In this document: piece by piece, positions 25,875-34,487 of the stretch
Position numbering within the stretch: position 1 is the stretch's first letter
How the letters are laid out: the number at the start of each line of letters is the position of its first letter
Notes under the pieces: model-generated
Told to the model about the DNA's origin: nothing
The model's database searches: none
Seen by the model: only the letters and a program-made list of their open reading frames with translations
Made by a program: the position numbers and the translations under genes
Origin: Deltaproteobacteria bacterium
Lineage (GTDB): Bacteria; Bdellovibrionota; UBA1018
Reading direction: 5' to 3'
Length of the DNA stretch: 49,628 nucleotides
Assembly (NCBI GenBank): GCA_013286765.1
Contig: JABDFB010000003.1
Location: 1 to 49,628, forward strand

Positions 25875-26498
25875 CTAGGCAGCTCTGCCTTCGACCCGAG
25901 AAGTCTGATGTTCTGGAATTCCTTTTTGTCGGCTTCTTACCGCCAAGGCAAAAGCAATCGAGGCTACACCATAAAAGATCATGTCAACGCCCAGGAAAAC
26001 ACCGGGTACAAAAATCGAAGCTTCTGGAAAAATCATCAGTAAATAGACTCCAAGGCCAAAGGAAATCAAGGAGCTTAAAAGCAGCCAGCCCCATCCATTT
26101 TGGGGTCTGAGGTCTCTTGCTAGCATGAACTTTCCAACCGCCGAGACAAACAGAAAAAATGTAAGGGTCACTGTGAGACCCGCTGCCCCTGCAATTGGAT
26201 TTCGAATAGCGATGACTCCACCTATGAAAGAAAAGACGCTAATAAGGCCTTGAGCAATCCGGCCTTTTCTGGGAGCGAGATCATAGCCCAGATAAACGAG
26301 CTGTGCGATTCCTGAGAGTAGAAGAACCACACCGAAGAGTACAGCTGCTGCCATGGATGTTGCTACTGGATAGAACAAAGCCAACATGCCAAGAACGATC
26401 AGGGAGATTCCTAACAGTAGAAAGGGTTTCCACATTACAGGACGTAGATTAAACTTTATATCTGTTGTCGACTGCTCGGTCATCGATAGAGTTGTCAT
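25875..26498 (-). CDS. hdeD: HdeD-family acid-resistance membrane protein
   Basis: A 207-residue protein with six hydrophobic helices in three pairs (FLLLGISLIVLGMLALFYPV, AAAVLFGVVLLLSGIAQLVY, FLFVSAVGKFMLARDLRPQN, LISFGLGVYLLMIFPEAS), typical of the HdeD/DUF308 family. In E. coli HdeD helps acid resistance; related genes occur in transmissible heat and stress islands. AGAGAGGAG precedes the ATG. It converges on dnaK with 20 bases between stops and lies next to the pao operon, with a perfect palindrome about 25 bases upstream of its start. Confidence 0.85.
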   Translation of the reverse strand: MTTLSMTEQSTTDIKFNLRPVMWKPFLLLGISLIVLGMLALFYPVATSMAAAVLFGVVLLLSGIAQLVYLGYDLAPRKGRIAQGLISVFSFIGGVIAIRNPIAGAAGLTVTLTFFLFVSAVGKFMLARDLRPQNGWGWLLLSSLISFGLGVYLLMIFPEASIFVPGVFLGVDMIFYGVASIAFALAVRSRQKGIPEHQTSRVEGRAA

Positions 26499-26521
26499 TC
26501 AAAACTCCTCTCTTTTGGCCT

Positions 26522-26539
26522 CTAGTCTTGCAAGACTAG
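26522..26539. promoter_or_regulatory. Perfect 18-bp palindrome upstream of hdeD
   Basis: CTAGTCTTGCAAGACTAG reads identically on both strands. It lies between the end of the molybdenum hydroxylase operon and the hdeD start, where a repressor operator or, less likely given the lack of a T-run, a terminator could sit. A partial repeat (CTAG...CCTAG) follows directly. Confidence 0.4.
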
Positions 26540-26594
26540 CACCTAGTCCTAGCAGCAGCCCCGTCACTAACGAAAAGGTCACAAAAAATGGCTG

Positions 26595-28781
26595 TCACGG
26601 CTTCAAGTCGGCGATTTTTTCGGGAGTGATCGGCAATTCTCGGATACGTACTCCGGTAGCATGAAAAACGGCATTGGCGACCGCAGCAGCCATACCAGTA
26701 ATCCCAATTTCTCCAAGGCCCCGGCATCCTTGGGAGTTAAAGTTCAAGTCTGGCTTATCAATCCAGCTGACATCGATTTCGGGAACATCCGCCGATACTG
26801 GAATAAGATAACTGGCCAAATCAGAGCTTGCTAGCAACCCAGAGGCGGGGTCATAAGTCAGTTCCTCCACAAGAGCGGCCCCTATCCCAAATACAATGCC
26901 TCCTATAAATTGACTGCGTGCCCCTTTTGGGTTCAGAACACGTCCTACATCGAAGACGCTCACCACCCGGGAAACCCGGATCTGTCCAATTTGGGGTCGA
27001 ACCTGCACTTCAACAAAGTGGGCTCCAAAGGACTGGAAACAATACCGATCGTTTTCCATGTCCAAGGCTTTTGTAGTCGCTTCAGACGCTACAGCATGGA
27101 GTTTGCTGCGGAGAAAGAGTTCCGCGGTTGTCGTGTTCGCCCGAATAGTACGAACAGTACGGCCCGATAGAAGTTTTTGGCGGATTTTGTGGCAAGCTTC
27201 CTGGACGCCTGGAGCAGTGCTGGCAGTCAGATTGGAGCCCGCAGCGCATGAACAGTAGGGTAGATCTGAGTCTCCCAATTCGACGCTCACATTTTCAACA
27301 GGAAGTCCCAATGCTTCTGCGGCGGTTAGCGCTAACATTGTGTACATCCCCATGCCAACGTCTACGCCAGCTGTTGAGACGGTCGCACGAACTGCACCGT
27401 CATCCCGAAGCAGTCGTACCCGCACTGTCGCTCCCCAAGCCGTCGCGGAATAAGTAGCTGTCGCCGTCCCCCATCCGACCAAGAGATCCCCATCACGAGT
27501 TTGACCGGGCCGCGGATTTCGCTGCTCCCATCCAAACTTCTTTGCTCCACGGTCGTAACACTCGAGCAAGTGTTTGCTGGAGTAGAATTTGCGGCGCTGC
27601 GGATGGATGTCGGTGTGATTTTTCCTCCGAAGCTCGAGAGGATCCATTTTGAGCGCATATGCCAGCTCGTCAATTGCACTTTCCAGGGCCCACTGCCCCG
27701 TAGACTCTCCAGGAGCACGCATCCATCTGGGCTTTGCGACATTCAGTCGGATCGCCTCGTGGCTTGCTTTGAAATTCGGACAGGAATAAAGTTGGCGCGT
27801 GGTCAGGCTAGTGGGTTCGTGAAACTCATCAGGGTCGTGTGTCTCAACTACTGCCGCGTGGGTTTGAGTCTCATGCCGTATGGCCATCAATGTTCCGTCA
27901 GAGAGCGCACCCAGCTCAAGGCTTTGAACAGTTTCGGTTCGATGGCCCACGTTAGTGAGCACTTGCTGCCGAGTCAATACCGCTTTAACAGGTCGACCTA
28001 ATCGCTTTGAGGCAAGAGCTGCCAAGATTGTGTGAGGGCCTGTGGCAAACTTGGATCCAAACATGCCTCCCACGAATGGAGCGAGGACTTGAACATTTTC
28101 CCACGGCAGTTCAAACGCTTCTGCAAGCACTCTCCGATCGCCCAACACCCATTGCGTCGAGTTGTAGACCGTCAATTTAGAATTTGATTCGGACCAAAGG
28201 GCCACGGTTGCGTGCGGCTCCATGGCGCAAGGATGCTCATTTGGAGTTCGGTAGGTGGCTTTCAGGCGAATCTCGGAGCGGCCCAAAGCTTCCTCTACAT
28301 CTCCTCGTTGAACTTGAAGATCTTCATCCAAACATTGGTCTGGGTAGCAGCGCTCGACTCGAAGTTGCCCCAACCCATCCAACGACCCGTCCAAGGTCAC
28401 AGCAAATTCGGCGGGCTCGTATAAGACTCGCAATCGAGATGCGGCATGGCGCGCTTGCTCGAAAGTTTCGGCGACCACCATAGCCACGAACTGGCCATAA
28501 TAATGAATTCGGGTGTTTTCCAGAGGGGGACGGGGCTCGGTCGTCGCGCCATACTTTCCCTGGGGAAGCTTTCCTAGGTGGCCCCGGTTTTCATGGGTCA
28601 GAATCAGAAGAGAACCAGGCGAAGCTTCAGCTCCCGCTGTATCGATTCGGAGAATCCGGCCACTCGCCACCGTGCTGCCGACCATTTCCGCATAAACCAT
28701 TTCGGGAAAAACTCGATCGGCCGCATAACGAGCTTCCCCTCTTACTTTTTGATAACCATCGATTCGGTTCACATTTCTCAT
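26595..28781 (-). CDS. paoC: Aldehyde oxidoreductase, molybdopterin-binding subunit (PaoC-like)
   Basis: A 728-residue large subunit of the xanthine oxidase family, about the length of E. coli PaoC. It starts with the family motif NRIDGYQKVRGEARYAADR. It has cofactor-binding stretches (FVGGMFGSKFATGP, RWMRAPGESTGQWALESAID) and near the end GCRGLGEIGITG, which holds the catalytic Glu. It would oxidise aldehydes or N-heterocycles using Mo-MCD or MPT. Translation is coupled to the FAD subunit by a 4-base ATGA overlap. No xdhC/paoD maturation gene is present in the island, so maturation must rely on the host. Confidence 0.85.
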   Translation of the reverse strand: MRNVNRIDGYQKVRGEARYAADRVFPEMVYAEMVGSTVASGRILRIDTAGAEASPGSLLILTHENRGHLGKLPQGKYGATTEPRPPLENTRIHYYGQFVAMVVAETFEQARHAASRLRVLYEPAEFAVTLDGSLDGLGQLRVERCYPDQCLDEDLQVQRGDVEEALGRSEIRLKATYRTPNEHPCAMEPHATVALWSESNSKLTVYNSTQWVLGDRRVLAEAFELPWENVQVLAPFVGGMFGSKFATGPHTILAALASKRLGRPVKAVLTRQQVLTNVGHRTETVQSLELGALSDGTLMAIRHETQTHAAVVETHDPDEFHEPTSLTTRQLYSCPNFKASHEAIRLNVAKPRWMRAPGESTGQWALESAIDELAYALKMDPLELRRKNHTDIHPQRRKFYSSKHLLECYDRGAKKFGWEQRNPRPGQTRDGDLLVGWGTATATYSATAWGATVRVRLLRDDGAVRATVSTAGVDVGMGMYTMLALTAAEALGLPVENVSVELGDSDLPYCSCAAGSNLTASTAPGVQEACHKIRQKLLSGRTVRTIRANTTTAELFLRSKLHAVASEATTKALDMENDRYCFQSFGAHFVEVQVRPQIGQIRVSRVVSVFDVGRVLNPKGARSQFIGGIVFGIGAALVEELTYDPASGLLASSDLASYLIPVSADVPEIDVSWIDKPDLNFNSQGCRGLGEIGITGMAAAVANAVFHATGVRIRELPITPEKIADLKP

Positions 28782-29794
28782 GCGATCGCCCTCTCCGCAG
28801 GCAAAGAGCGAATTCTTTCAACCACCTCACCAAGACACGTAATCAAGGTATGTTTGGCTAATTCTATTTTGAATTTATTGCCCTTTTGTGGGTTTGCACC
28901 GGCGAGAGCAAGTTCTGCTGTGGTGTTAAATGATTCTTGTGTAGGAGCACGACCGCTAAGTTCATTTTCAGCATCAAAGCATCGCCATGGTTTCGTGGCC
29001 ACCCCTCCCAAAGCAATCCGAGCAGACCGAATCGTATTTCCATCCAGGTCAATTGCCACCGCTGCAGAGGCAAGCGCAAATTCATAGCTGGCACGATCCC
29101 GAACTTTTAGGTAGTGCGAGTTTCGCGCAAACGGAGAGTGAGGCAGGTCCACATGAGTGATCAATTCTCCATGTTTAAGAACAGTTTCGCGATTCGGCGT
29201 ATCACCTGGTAACAAGTGAAAATCATTAAGGGGAATGCGCCGGATCGACCCATCTCTCTTTTGAATCCGCACGTTGGCATCGAAAATAACAAGAGCGGTG
29301 CACATATCAGAGGGATACATCGCAATACAGGATTTGCTGGTGCCCAGAATAGCGTGTCCTCGGTTGATACCATTGATCGCCGAGCAGCCCGAGCCAGGAT
29401 CTCTCTTATTACAACTTGAATACACATCTCTAAAATAGGAGCATCGAGTCCGTTGCATGATATTGCCTGCCGCAGTAGCCATGTTTCGGAGCTGAGTTGT
29501 AGCCCCAGATAAAATGGCCTCCGACAGAGCTGGGTACCTTTGGCAAATCAAAGGGTCCCAAGCAAGTTGGCTATTACTTACATTCGCCCCTATGTGAACT
29601 CCTTTCTCATCCATTTGAATATCCAGAAAAGGCAGCTTGCGAATATCGACCAAAGTTTGGGGCGTCATGACATCAAGTTTCATCAGATCAATCAACGTTG
29701 TTCCTCCGGCAAAAAAAATAGCGCCAGGAGTAGACTCGACCGCATGAACGGCCTGCCGGGTGGTATCGCATTTTACGTATCGAATTGGTCTCAT
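28778..29794 (-). CDS. paoB: Aldehyde oxidoreductase, FAD/4Fe-4S subunit (PaoB-like)
   Basis: A 338-residue FAD-binding subunit. The N-terminal half holds the FAD loop (GAIFFAGGTTLIDLMKLDVM) and SGATTQLRNMATAAGNIMQR. The stretch RCSYFRDVYSSCNKRDPGSG, then CSA..., with a later Cys in SKSCIAMYPSDM, matches the extra [4Fe-4S]-binding insertion of PaoB and 4-hydroxybenzoyl-CoA reductase. I chose ATG 29794 (MRPIRYVK), which gives 4-base ATGA overlaps at both ends of the gene; an upstream extension in frame would run into the iron-sulfur subunit. It passes electrons from the [2Fe-2S] subunit to FAD. Confidence 0.85.
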   Translation of the reverse strand: MRPIRYVKCDTTRQAVHAVESTPGAIFFAGGTTLIDLMKLDVMTPQTLVDIRKLPFLDIQMDEKGVHIGANVSNSQLAWDPLICQRYPALSEAILSGATTQLRNMATAAGNIMQRTRCSYFRDVYSSCNKRDPGSGCSAINGINRGHAILGTSKSCIAMYPSDMCTALVIFDANVRIQKRDGSIRRIPLNDFHLLPGDTPNRETVLKHGELITHVDLPHSPFARNSHYLKVRDRASYEFALASAAVAIDLDGNTIRSARIALGGVATKPWRCFDAENELSGRAPTQESFNTTAELALAGANPQKGNKFKIELAKHTLITCLGEVVERIRSLPAERAIA

Positions 29795-30357
29795 CGCGAT
29801 CTCGCAGCGGCCACAAAGCCCCGAATGGCGTCCACAATGTTTGGGTATGCACCGCACCGGCAGAGATTTCCGCTCATTCGTTCTCGAATTTCATCATCGC
29901 TCAGCTCGGACAACCGCGGAGGTGAAGCAACATTCCACGTCGCATAGCTGGGGATCGCGATGGACGCTTCCTTAATCAAACAGAGAGCTGACATAATTTG
30001 ACCGGGTGTACAAAATCCACATTGAAGTGCATCGCATTCAATGAATGCAGACTGTATCGGATTCAACCGAGCGCCATCAGCTATTCCCTCGATCGTTTTA
30101 ATTTCGTCATTTTCGTGCGCGATGGCAAGCGAGAGACAAGATAGTACTCTTCTCCCATTGATATGGACGGTGCAGGCACCACATTGGCCGAGGTCGCAGC
30201 CCTTCTTTGTTCCAGTCAAGCCGAGATGCTCTCGGAGAGCATCCAGCAGTGTAGTGCGCGGGTCAACCCGCAGAGTTAAATATTTTCCGTTGATATGCAA
30301 CTCGAATTCGACCTGACCTGGACCAACGAGCCCCTGTGAAACTGAAACGCCAGCCAT
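29791..30357 (-). CDS. paoA: Aldehyde oxidoreductase, [2Fe-2S] subunit (PaoA-like)
   Basis: A 188-residue iron-sulfur subunit with all eight cluster cysteines: GCDLGQCGACTVHINGRRVL followed by SC, then QCGFCTPGQIMSAL and GNLCRCGAYPNIV. E. coli PaoA carries a twin-arginine signal for export; this protein begins directly with a short non-hydrophobic segment and has no such signal, so the complex is probably cytosolic. It is the first gene of the three-gene operon, divergent from the peroxiredoxin across about 93 bases. Confidence 0.88.
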   Translation of the reverse strand: MAGVSVSQGLVGPGQVEFELHINGKYLTLRVDPRTTLLDALREHLGLTGTKKGCDLGQCGACTVHINGRRVLSCLSLAIAHENDEIKTIEGIADGARLNPIQSAFIECDALQCGFCTPGQIMSALCLIKEASIAIPSYATWNVASPPRLSELSDDEIRERMSGNLCRCGAYPNIVDAIRGFVAAARSR

Positions 30358-30450
30358 TTTCCACCTTCTTTCTTCTCTCTCATCTGCAATCTAACAGCCA
30401 GAGCTTCGCGGCATGGGGTTTGAAGTCAATTGGAAGAAAGAGGTATCTTT

Positions 30451-30957
30451 ATGACTCTGCTTAAAAACGGGACAAAGGCTCCAGATTTTACTCTTCTATC
30501 CACGCCGGACCAATCCGTATCTCTCTCTGAATTTCGCGGCAAAAACTTGATATTGGCGTTCTACCCGGCTGATTGGAGTCCGGTTTGTGGTGATCAATTG
30601 TCAGTATATAATGAATTGTTGCAAATGTTTCGAAAGCACGGAGCCGAAATCCTTGGAATCTCCGTGGACAATACGTGGTGTCACCTTGCCTATGCAAACG
30701 CCCGAAAACTTCACTTTCAACTTTTATCAGACTTTGAACCCAAGGGAGCCGTTGCAAGAAGTTACGGTGCTTACCGGAACCAGGATGGCATCTGTGAACG
30801 AGCCCTCTTTGTACTCGACAAAGAAGGCGTGGTTCGCTGGAGTTACCAGTCGCCCATTGGTGTCAACCCGGGTGCTGATGGCATTCTGGATGCCCTCGAA
30901 TCTTTGTCAATATCGAAACCAGAGGCCAAAGCAGGCAAAAAAGAGGAGGCAGCATGA
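30451..30957 (+). CDS. Peroxiredoxin (AhpC/TSA family)
   Basis: A 168-residue thiol peroxidase. GTKAPDFTLLS starts the fold and LAFYPADWSPVCGDQL contains the peroxidatic Cys (about residue 46) in the usual Pro-x-x-x-Ser-x-x-Cys setting. It reduces peroxides. The C-terminus is Lys/Ala/Glu-rich. ATG 30451 follows GAAAGAGGT; an in-frame TTG seven codons earlier is less attractive. The stop overlaps the next gene by ATGA, so it is translationally coupled to the DsbA-like protein, a plausible electron partner. Confidence 0.88.
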   Translation: MTLLKNGTKAPDFTLLSTPDQSVSLSEFRGKNLILAFYPADWSPVCGDQLSVYNELLQMFRKHGAEILGISVDNTWCHLAYANARKLHFQLLSDFEPKGAVARSYGAYRNQDGICERALFVLDKEGVVRWSYQSPIGVNPGADGILDALESLSISKPEAKAGKKEEAA

Positions 30958-31496
30958 ATTCAACCCCTAGATTACGTATCCCTGTCTCGGACGAAGATCA
31001 CTCGATAGGCCCAAAAAACGCGCCACTCGAGTTGGTTGAGTACGGAGACTATGAATGTCCATTTTGCCGTCGGGCTCGGGGAGTCACCCAACAGTTGACC
31101 GAGGAATTAGGAGACGATCTGCTCTACGTTTTCCGAAACTTCCCGTTGGCAGAGATCCATCCCCACGCCATGAACGCCGCTAAAGCCGCGGAAGCAGCTG
31201 GACTCCAGGGTCAGTTTTGGGAAATGCATGACATGCTTTTCGAAAACCAGGAGAATCTTGACGATGAAAGCTTGCTTTCATACGCGACTGCCCACGGGCT
31301 GGATCCAAGACAATTTGTACGAGATATGAATAATTCTAAAGTTGAAAAGCGGATCCTGTCTGACTTCCAAGGTGGCGCTAGAAGTGGTGTAAATGGAACA
31401 CCGGCCTTCTTCATCAATGGATTTCGTTATGATGGTGATTGGTCGTACGATTCTCTCTCATCAGTTTTAACCAGGTTGTTGAGAAAATCGGCATGA
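30954..31496 (+). CDS. DsbA-family thioredoxin-fold protein
   Basis: A 180-residue protein of the thioredoxin_4/DsbA group. The active site is YGDYECPFCRRARG (CPFC), followed by VFRNFPLAEIHPHAMNAAKA, the family's second signature, and the cis-Pro loop SGVNGTPAFFINGF. No signal peptide is seen, so it acts in the cytosol. Related proteins occur alone or fused to NhaA antiporters. The genetic coupling to a peroxiredoxin suggests a role in thiol repair under oxidative stress. The histidine kinase gene starts three bases after its stop. Confidence 0.85.
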   Translation: MNSTPRLRIPVSDEDHSIGPKNAPLELVEYGDYECPFCRRARGVTQQLTEELGDDLLYVFRNFPLAEIHPHAMNAAKAAEAAGLQGQFWEMHDMLFENQENLDDESLLSYATAHGLDPRQFVRDMNNSKVEKRILSDFQGGARSGVNGTPAFFINGFRYDGDWSYDSLSSVLTRLLRKSA

Positions 31497-31499
31497 TCG

Positions 31500-32699
31500 G
31501 TGGCACATGTTATGAATTCTACAGTGTCGATGCACCCAAAACAGGACGAGCCTAGCACCGTACAGCCCAGCAGTGAGGAGCAGCAGCGAAAAGCCCTTGC
31601 GGATATGATCGAGCGGAACGCCGCCGCTATTGAATCCCGCTGGTTGGAGTTGGCTATTGCTGATGTCGCGTTGAGCCCCGATGTCAGTATGACAGATTTT
31701 CGGAATGCTGTTAGAGATTATTTGGTTCAGTTGGCCAAAGCCATTCGCCAGGGTGACGAATTCAAAGATACTGCGCGAGGCGGGTCCCTCTGGGTAGAAG
31801 TAGCGAAAGAGCATTCAATCACTCGAGTCCGCTTGGGATTTGATATTGAGCAATTGGTGCATGAATTCACTCTGCTCCGGCGGGTATTAGTAGATTTTGC
31901 ACGTCGGGAAGGGCTCCTCTCTGACAGCCATCAGGTAGATCGAATGGCAGACTATATTGAGGCAGCGATTGCGGTAGCTGTCAAAAGCTATGTCACTTTT
32001 CGAGATTATGAGATCCGAAAAAAAGAGGCCGAGCATGTTGGATTTATCACCCACGAGCTTCGAAATCCGCTGACTGTCGCCACAATTAATCTAACTGAGC
32101 TGAGTCGTCGTTTGCCGCCTTCTGAAGATTTGGAGAAATCGTGCAATCGACTGAAGAATAGTCTTCAGCGACTCAAAGAGCTCATCGACACAGTTCTTGT
32201 AACTGAAGAGCTCGAAGCGGGTCTTCTCCAAGTACGACCCAAGGAGACAAATTTAGGTGCCGTTGTTGAAGAGTCTACCCGGGCCGCTACTGCTGCCGCG
32301 AAAGACAAGGGTCTTCATCTCCAACTCGAATATGACGCCACAGTCCCTCTTAATGTAGATCCGACCCTCACCATCTCGGCGCTTTCAAACTTAGTCGATA
32401 ACGCTGTTAAGTACACGGACTCGGGATCAATCGGTGTTCAAATAGAAAATAAACAGAAGGAAATCGTCGTTCATGTCCGAGATACATGCGACGGAATCTC
32501 GGATGAAGAATTAAAGACGATCTTTGAACCCTTCCGTCGAGGTCATTCCCACACAACTAAACCAGGTTCCGGTCTTGGGCTTTCGATCGCCAAACGCGCA
32601 GTAGAAGCCCAGGGCGGTCAATTGCATGCCGAGTCGTCGACTGAGGAAGGCTGTCACTTCTGGTTTACTCTACCCAAGGTGATACGAAAAGCCGGGTGA
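31500..32699 (+). CDS. Sensor histidine kinase with RsbR-type N-terminus
   Basis: A 399-residue soluble kinase. Residues about 30-160 look like the helical RsbRD N-terminal sensor domain. The dimerisation domain follows (VGFITHELRNPLT, phospho-acceptor His near 185). The ATPase domain has N-box NLVDNAVKYT, G2 GSGLGLSIAKR and an altered G1 box: RDTCDGISDEE, where the usual DxGxG has Cys for the first Gly. No transmembrane segment and no partner response regulator are visible. Start options are GTG 31500, ATG 31512 or ATG 31530. It is likely the operon's regulator or signal input; the target is unknown. Confidence 0.8.
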   Translation: MAHVMNSTVSMHPKQDEPSTVQPSSEEQQRKALADMIERNAAAIESRWLELAIADVALSPDVSMTDFRNAVRDYLVQLAKAIRQGDEFKDTARGGSLWVEVAKEHSITRVRLGFDIEQLVHEFTLLRRVLVDFARREGLLSDSHQVDRMADYIEAAIAVAVKSYVTFRDYEIRKKEAEHVGFITHELRNPLTVATINLTELSRRLPPSEDLEKSCNRLKNSLQRLKELIDTVLVTEELEAGLLQVRPKETNLGAVVEESTRAATAAAKDKGLHLQLEYDATVPLNVDPTLTISALSNLVDNAVKYTDSGSIGVQIENKQKEIVVHVRDTCDGISDEELKTIFEPFRRGHSHTTKPGSGLGLSIAKRAVEAQGGQLHAESSTEEGCHFWFTLPKVIRKAG

Positions 32700-32721
32700 A
32701 TGAGCCCGACATCGGATACCG

Positions 32722-33297
32722 CTACGCCCTTCGCCTTTGCACCTTTAGCATTCTGGAAAACGCGAAGAACACCACAGCCCCCAAGCCTACCATGGCGGCC
32801 TTTTTCGCCAGCCCTTTGCGGTTGTACTTTAACTCGGAGCCGAGGCCCATTTCGTCCGGGATGTTCGGTATCCGCAGATGCGCGAGATCGATGATCAATT
32901 CCTCGACCATATCCACCCGATCGGCGGCCATTAACAAAAGCCAGTGCGAAAGCCTTCCTTCGCTGAAGTTGTAAGCGAAGTCCCTAATGAGACCGCTTAC
33001 TCCCCGAGGTGGACACGCGTTGCCAAAGACCGGCGTCAACTTGCCATGCTCGGTGGATTTATGGACCCTGCCGTGAGGTGTCTGTTGTTCGAAGACGGGG
33101 TAGAGTTGTTCCACGCCGATGCCCGGGGCCTTGTCCATCGGGACCCCTGGCCTCGTAGCCGGGTTCAGATCCGAGCCCCAGCCCCGGATGGTGCTCGATA
33201 GGTCCACCGATTGTCTTTCTGATGTATTCAGGGCTCGCCCGCCACGAATCGGTTTTGAAAGTACGTCTTCTGATGATTTGCTTAGTGCTTGTCTCAT
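32722..33297 (-). CDS. Conserved hypothetical protein, GC-rich island segment
   Basis: A 191-residue protein. The core GNACPPRGVSGLIRDFAYNF, then SEGRLSHWLLLMAADRVDMVEEL, looks well conserved, and a hydrophobic segment near the C-terminus (AAMVGLGAVVFFAFSRML) could be a single membrane anchor followed by a positive tail. I recall similar proteins of unknown function beside zinc alcohol dehydrogenases in proteobacteria. It lies 13 bases behind the alcohol dehydrogenase gene on the same strand, so the two probably share a transcript. Base composition is GC-richer than the chaperone part of the island. Confidence 0.65.
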   Translation of the reverse strand: MRQALSKSSEDVLSKPIRGGRALNTSERQSVDLSSTIRGWGSDLNPATRPGVPMDKAPGIGVEQLYPVFEQQTPHGRVHKSTEHGKLTPVFGNACPPRGVSGLIRDFAYNFSEGRLSHWLLLMAADRVDMVEELIIDLAHLRIPNIPDEMGLGSELKYNRKGLAKKAAMVGLGAVVFFAFSRMLKVQRRRA

Positions 33298-33310
33298 TTG
33301 ATTCTCTCTT

Positions 33311-34462
33311 TCACGCCGCGCGCGGCGGGATCACCATGGGTTTGATGCATTCATCGAGCTTGCTCGAAAACACGTGGTACGCCTCGTTGATCTCCTCCAG
33401 CGGGAAGCGATGGCTGATCACGTCCTTGGGATTAATATGCGCCTGTTCGATATGGAAAAAGCAGCGGCCGATGTTCCGTTTCACGCTCGCCTGATTCATT
33501 CTCATATTGATGCCCTTGTTCATAGCGTCTCCGATCTTGACGATATTGGGCACCGGGCCATACACACCGATGATAGAAACATTGCCACCTTTCCGGACAG
33601 AGTCGATGGCCCAGTTGAGAGGCGTGGCAGAGCCCCCTTGCAACTTTAAAGTCATTCCAAGCGCTCTTTGCGCAAAATTGCCGCGGGATTCACAACCTAC
33701 GGCATCGATGGCGCAGTCCCAGCCGAGCCAGTCGGACTCCTTCTTTAGATGCCAGACCATATCGGATACCTCTCGGAAGTTGAGTGTCTCGCACTGGGCA
33801 AACTTCTTGGCGAACTCGAGGCGATAGTCATACTCATCGACAATGAGCACGCGTCCCGCGCCCATGAACCAAGCGCATCGGGCAGCAAAAAGTCCGATCG
33901 GACCAGCCCCGAAGACAACCACTGAGTCTCCCTTTTTAATGTTCGCCATTTCCGCGGCCTGGTACCCGGTTGGATAGGCGTCCGCACATAAAACGGCGTT
34001 GTCATCGTCGATTCCGTCGGGCACATGGATCAATCCCACGTCCGCGAAAGGCGTGCGCACGTACTCCGCCTGTCCGCCGTTATATCCGCCGGTAAGATGT
34101 GAATAGCCGTAAAAGCCTCCGGACACTGTCGCAAAAGGGTTTGTGTTGTGGCAGTTGCTGTAAAGTCCCTTCTGGCAGAAGAAGCATTCACCGCAGGAGA
34201 TACTGAATGGCACGACCACCCGGTCACCTACCTTGATTTTGTGCACGTCGGAGCCGATCTCTTCCACAATGCCGACCATCTCGTGGCCAAAAGTTTGTCC
34301 GATCCGCGTATCAGGTACGAGACCATGATAGAGATGAAGGTCTGAGCCACAGATGCAGGCCCTCGTCACCCGAACAATTGCGTCCCGAGGGTGCTCGATT
34401 TCGGGCATGGGCTTGTCTACTGCTTTGACCCGGTAGGGCCCTTTGTACGTCGCTGCTAGCAT
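33311..34462 (-). CDS. Zinc-dependent alcohol dehydrogenase (formaldehyde dehydrogenase-like)
   Basis: A 383-residue medium-chain dehydrogenase. Catalytic zinc ligands are in ACICGSDLHLYHG and GHEMVGIVEE; the structural zinc site is CGECFFCQKGLYSNC. The Rossmann motif is VVVFGAGPIGLFAA and the cofactor-selecting Asp is in VLIVDEYDYRL (NAD-type). The long insertion FATVSGGFYGYSHLTGGYNG resembles glutathione-independent formaldehyde dehydrogenases. It could feed or drain the aldehyde pool handled by the paoABC-like enzyme. GGGAGAGG precedes the ATG. GC content and codon use look foreign to the neighbouring core genes. Confidence 0.88.
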   Translation of the reverse strand: MLAATYKGPYRVKAVDKPMPEIEHPRDAIVRVTRACICGSDLHLYHGLVPDTRIGQTFGHEMVGIVEEIGSDVHKIKVGDRVVVPFSISCGECFFCQKGLYSNCHNTNPFATVSGGFYGYSHLTGGYNGGQAEYVRTPFADVGLIHVPDGIDDDNAVLCADAYPTGYQAAEMANIKKGDSVVVFGAGPIGLFAARCAWFMGAGRVLIVDEYDYRLEFAKKFAQCETLNFREVSDMVWHLKKESDWLGWDCAIDAVGCESRGNFAQRALGMTLKLQGGSATPLNWAIDSVRKGGNVSIIGVYGPVPNIVKIGDAMNKGINMRMNQASVKRNIGRCFFHIEQAHINPKDVISHRFPLEEINEAYHVFSSKLDECIKPMVIPPRAA

Positions 34463-34487
34463 AAGATCCTCTCCCTTCGCGCTGTTT

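Noticed and set aside
26595..30357. Large plus-strand frames inside the aldehyde oxidoreductase operon
   Set aside because: They lie opposite three intact subunits with full cofactor motifs and have no domains of their own; they are shadows of GC-richer coding DNA.
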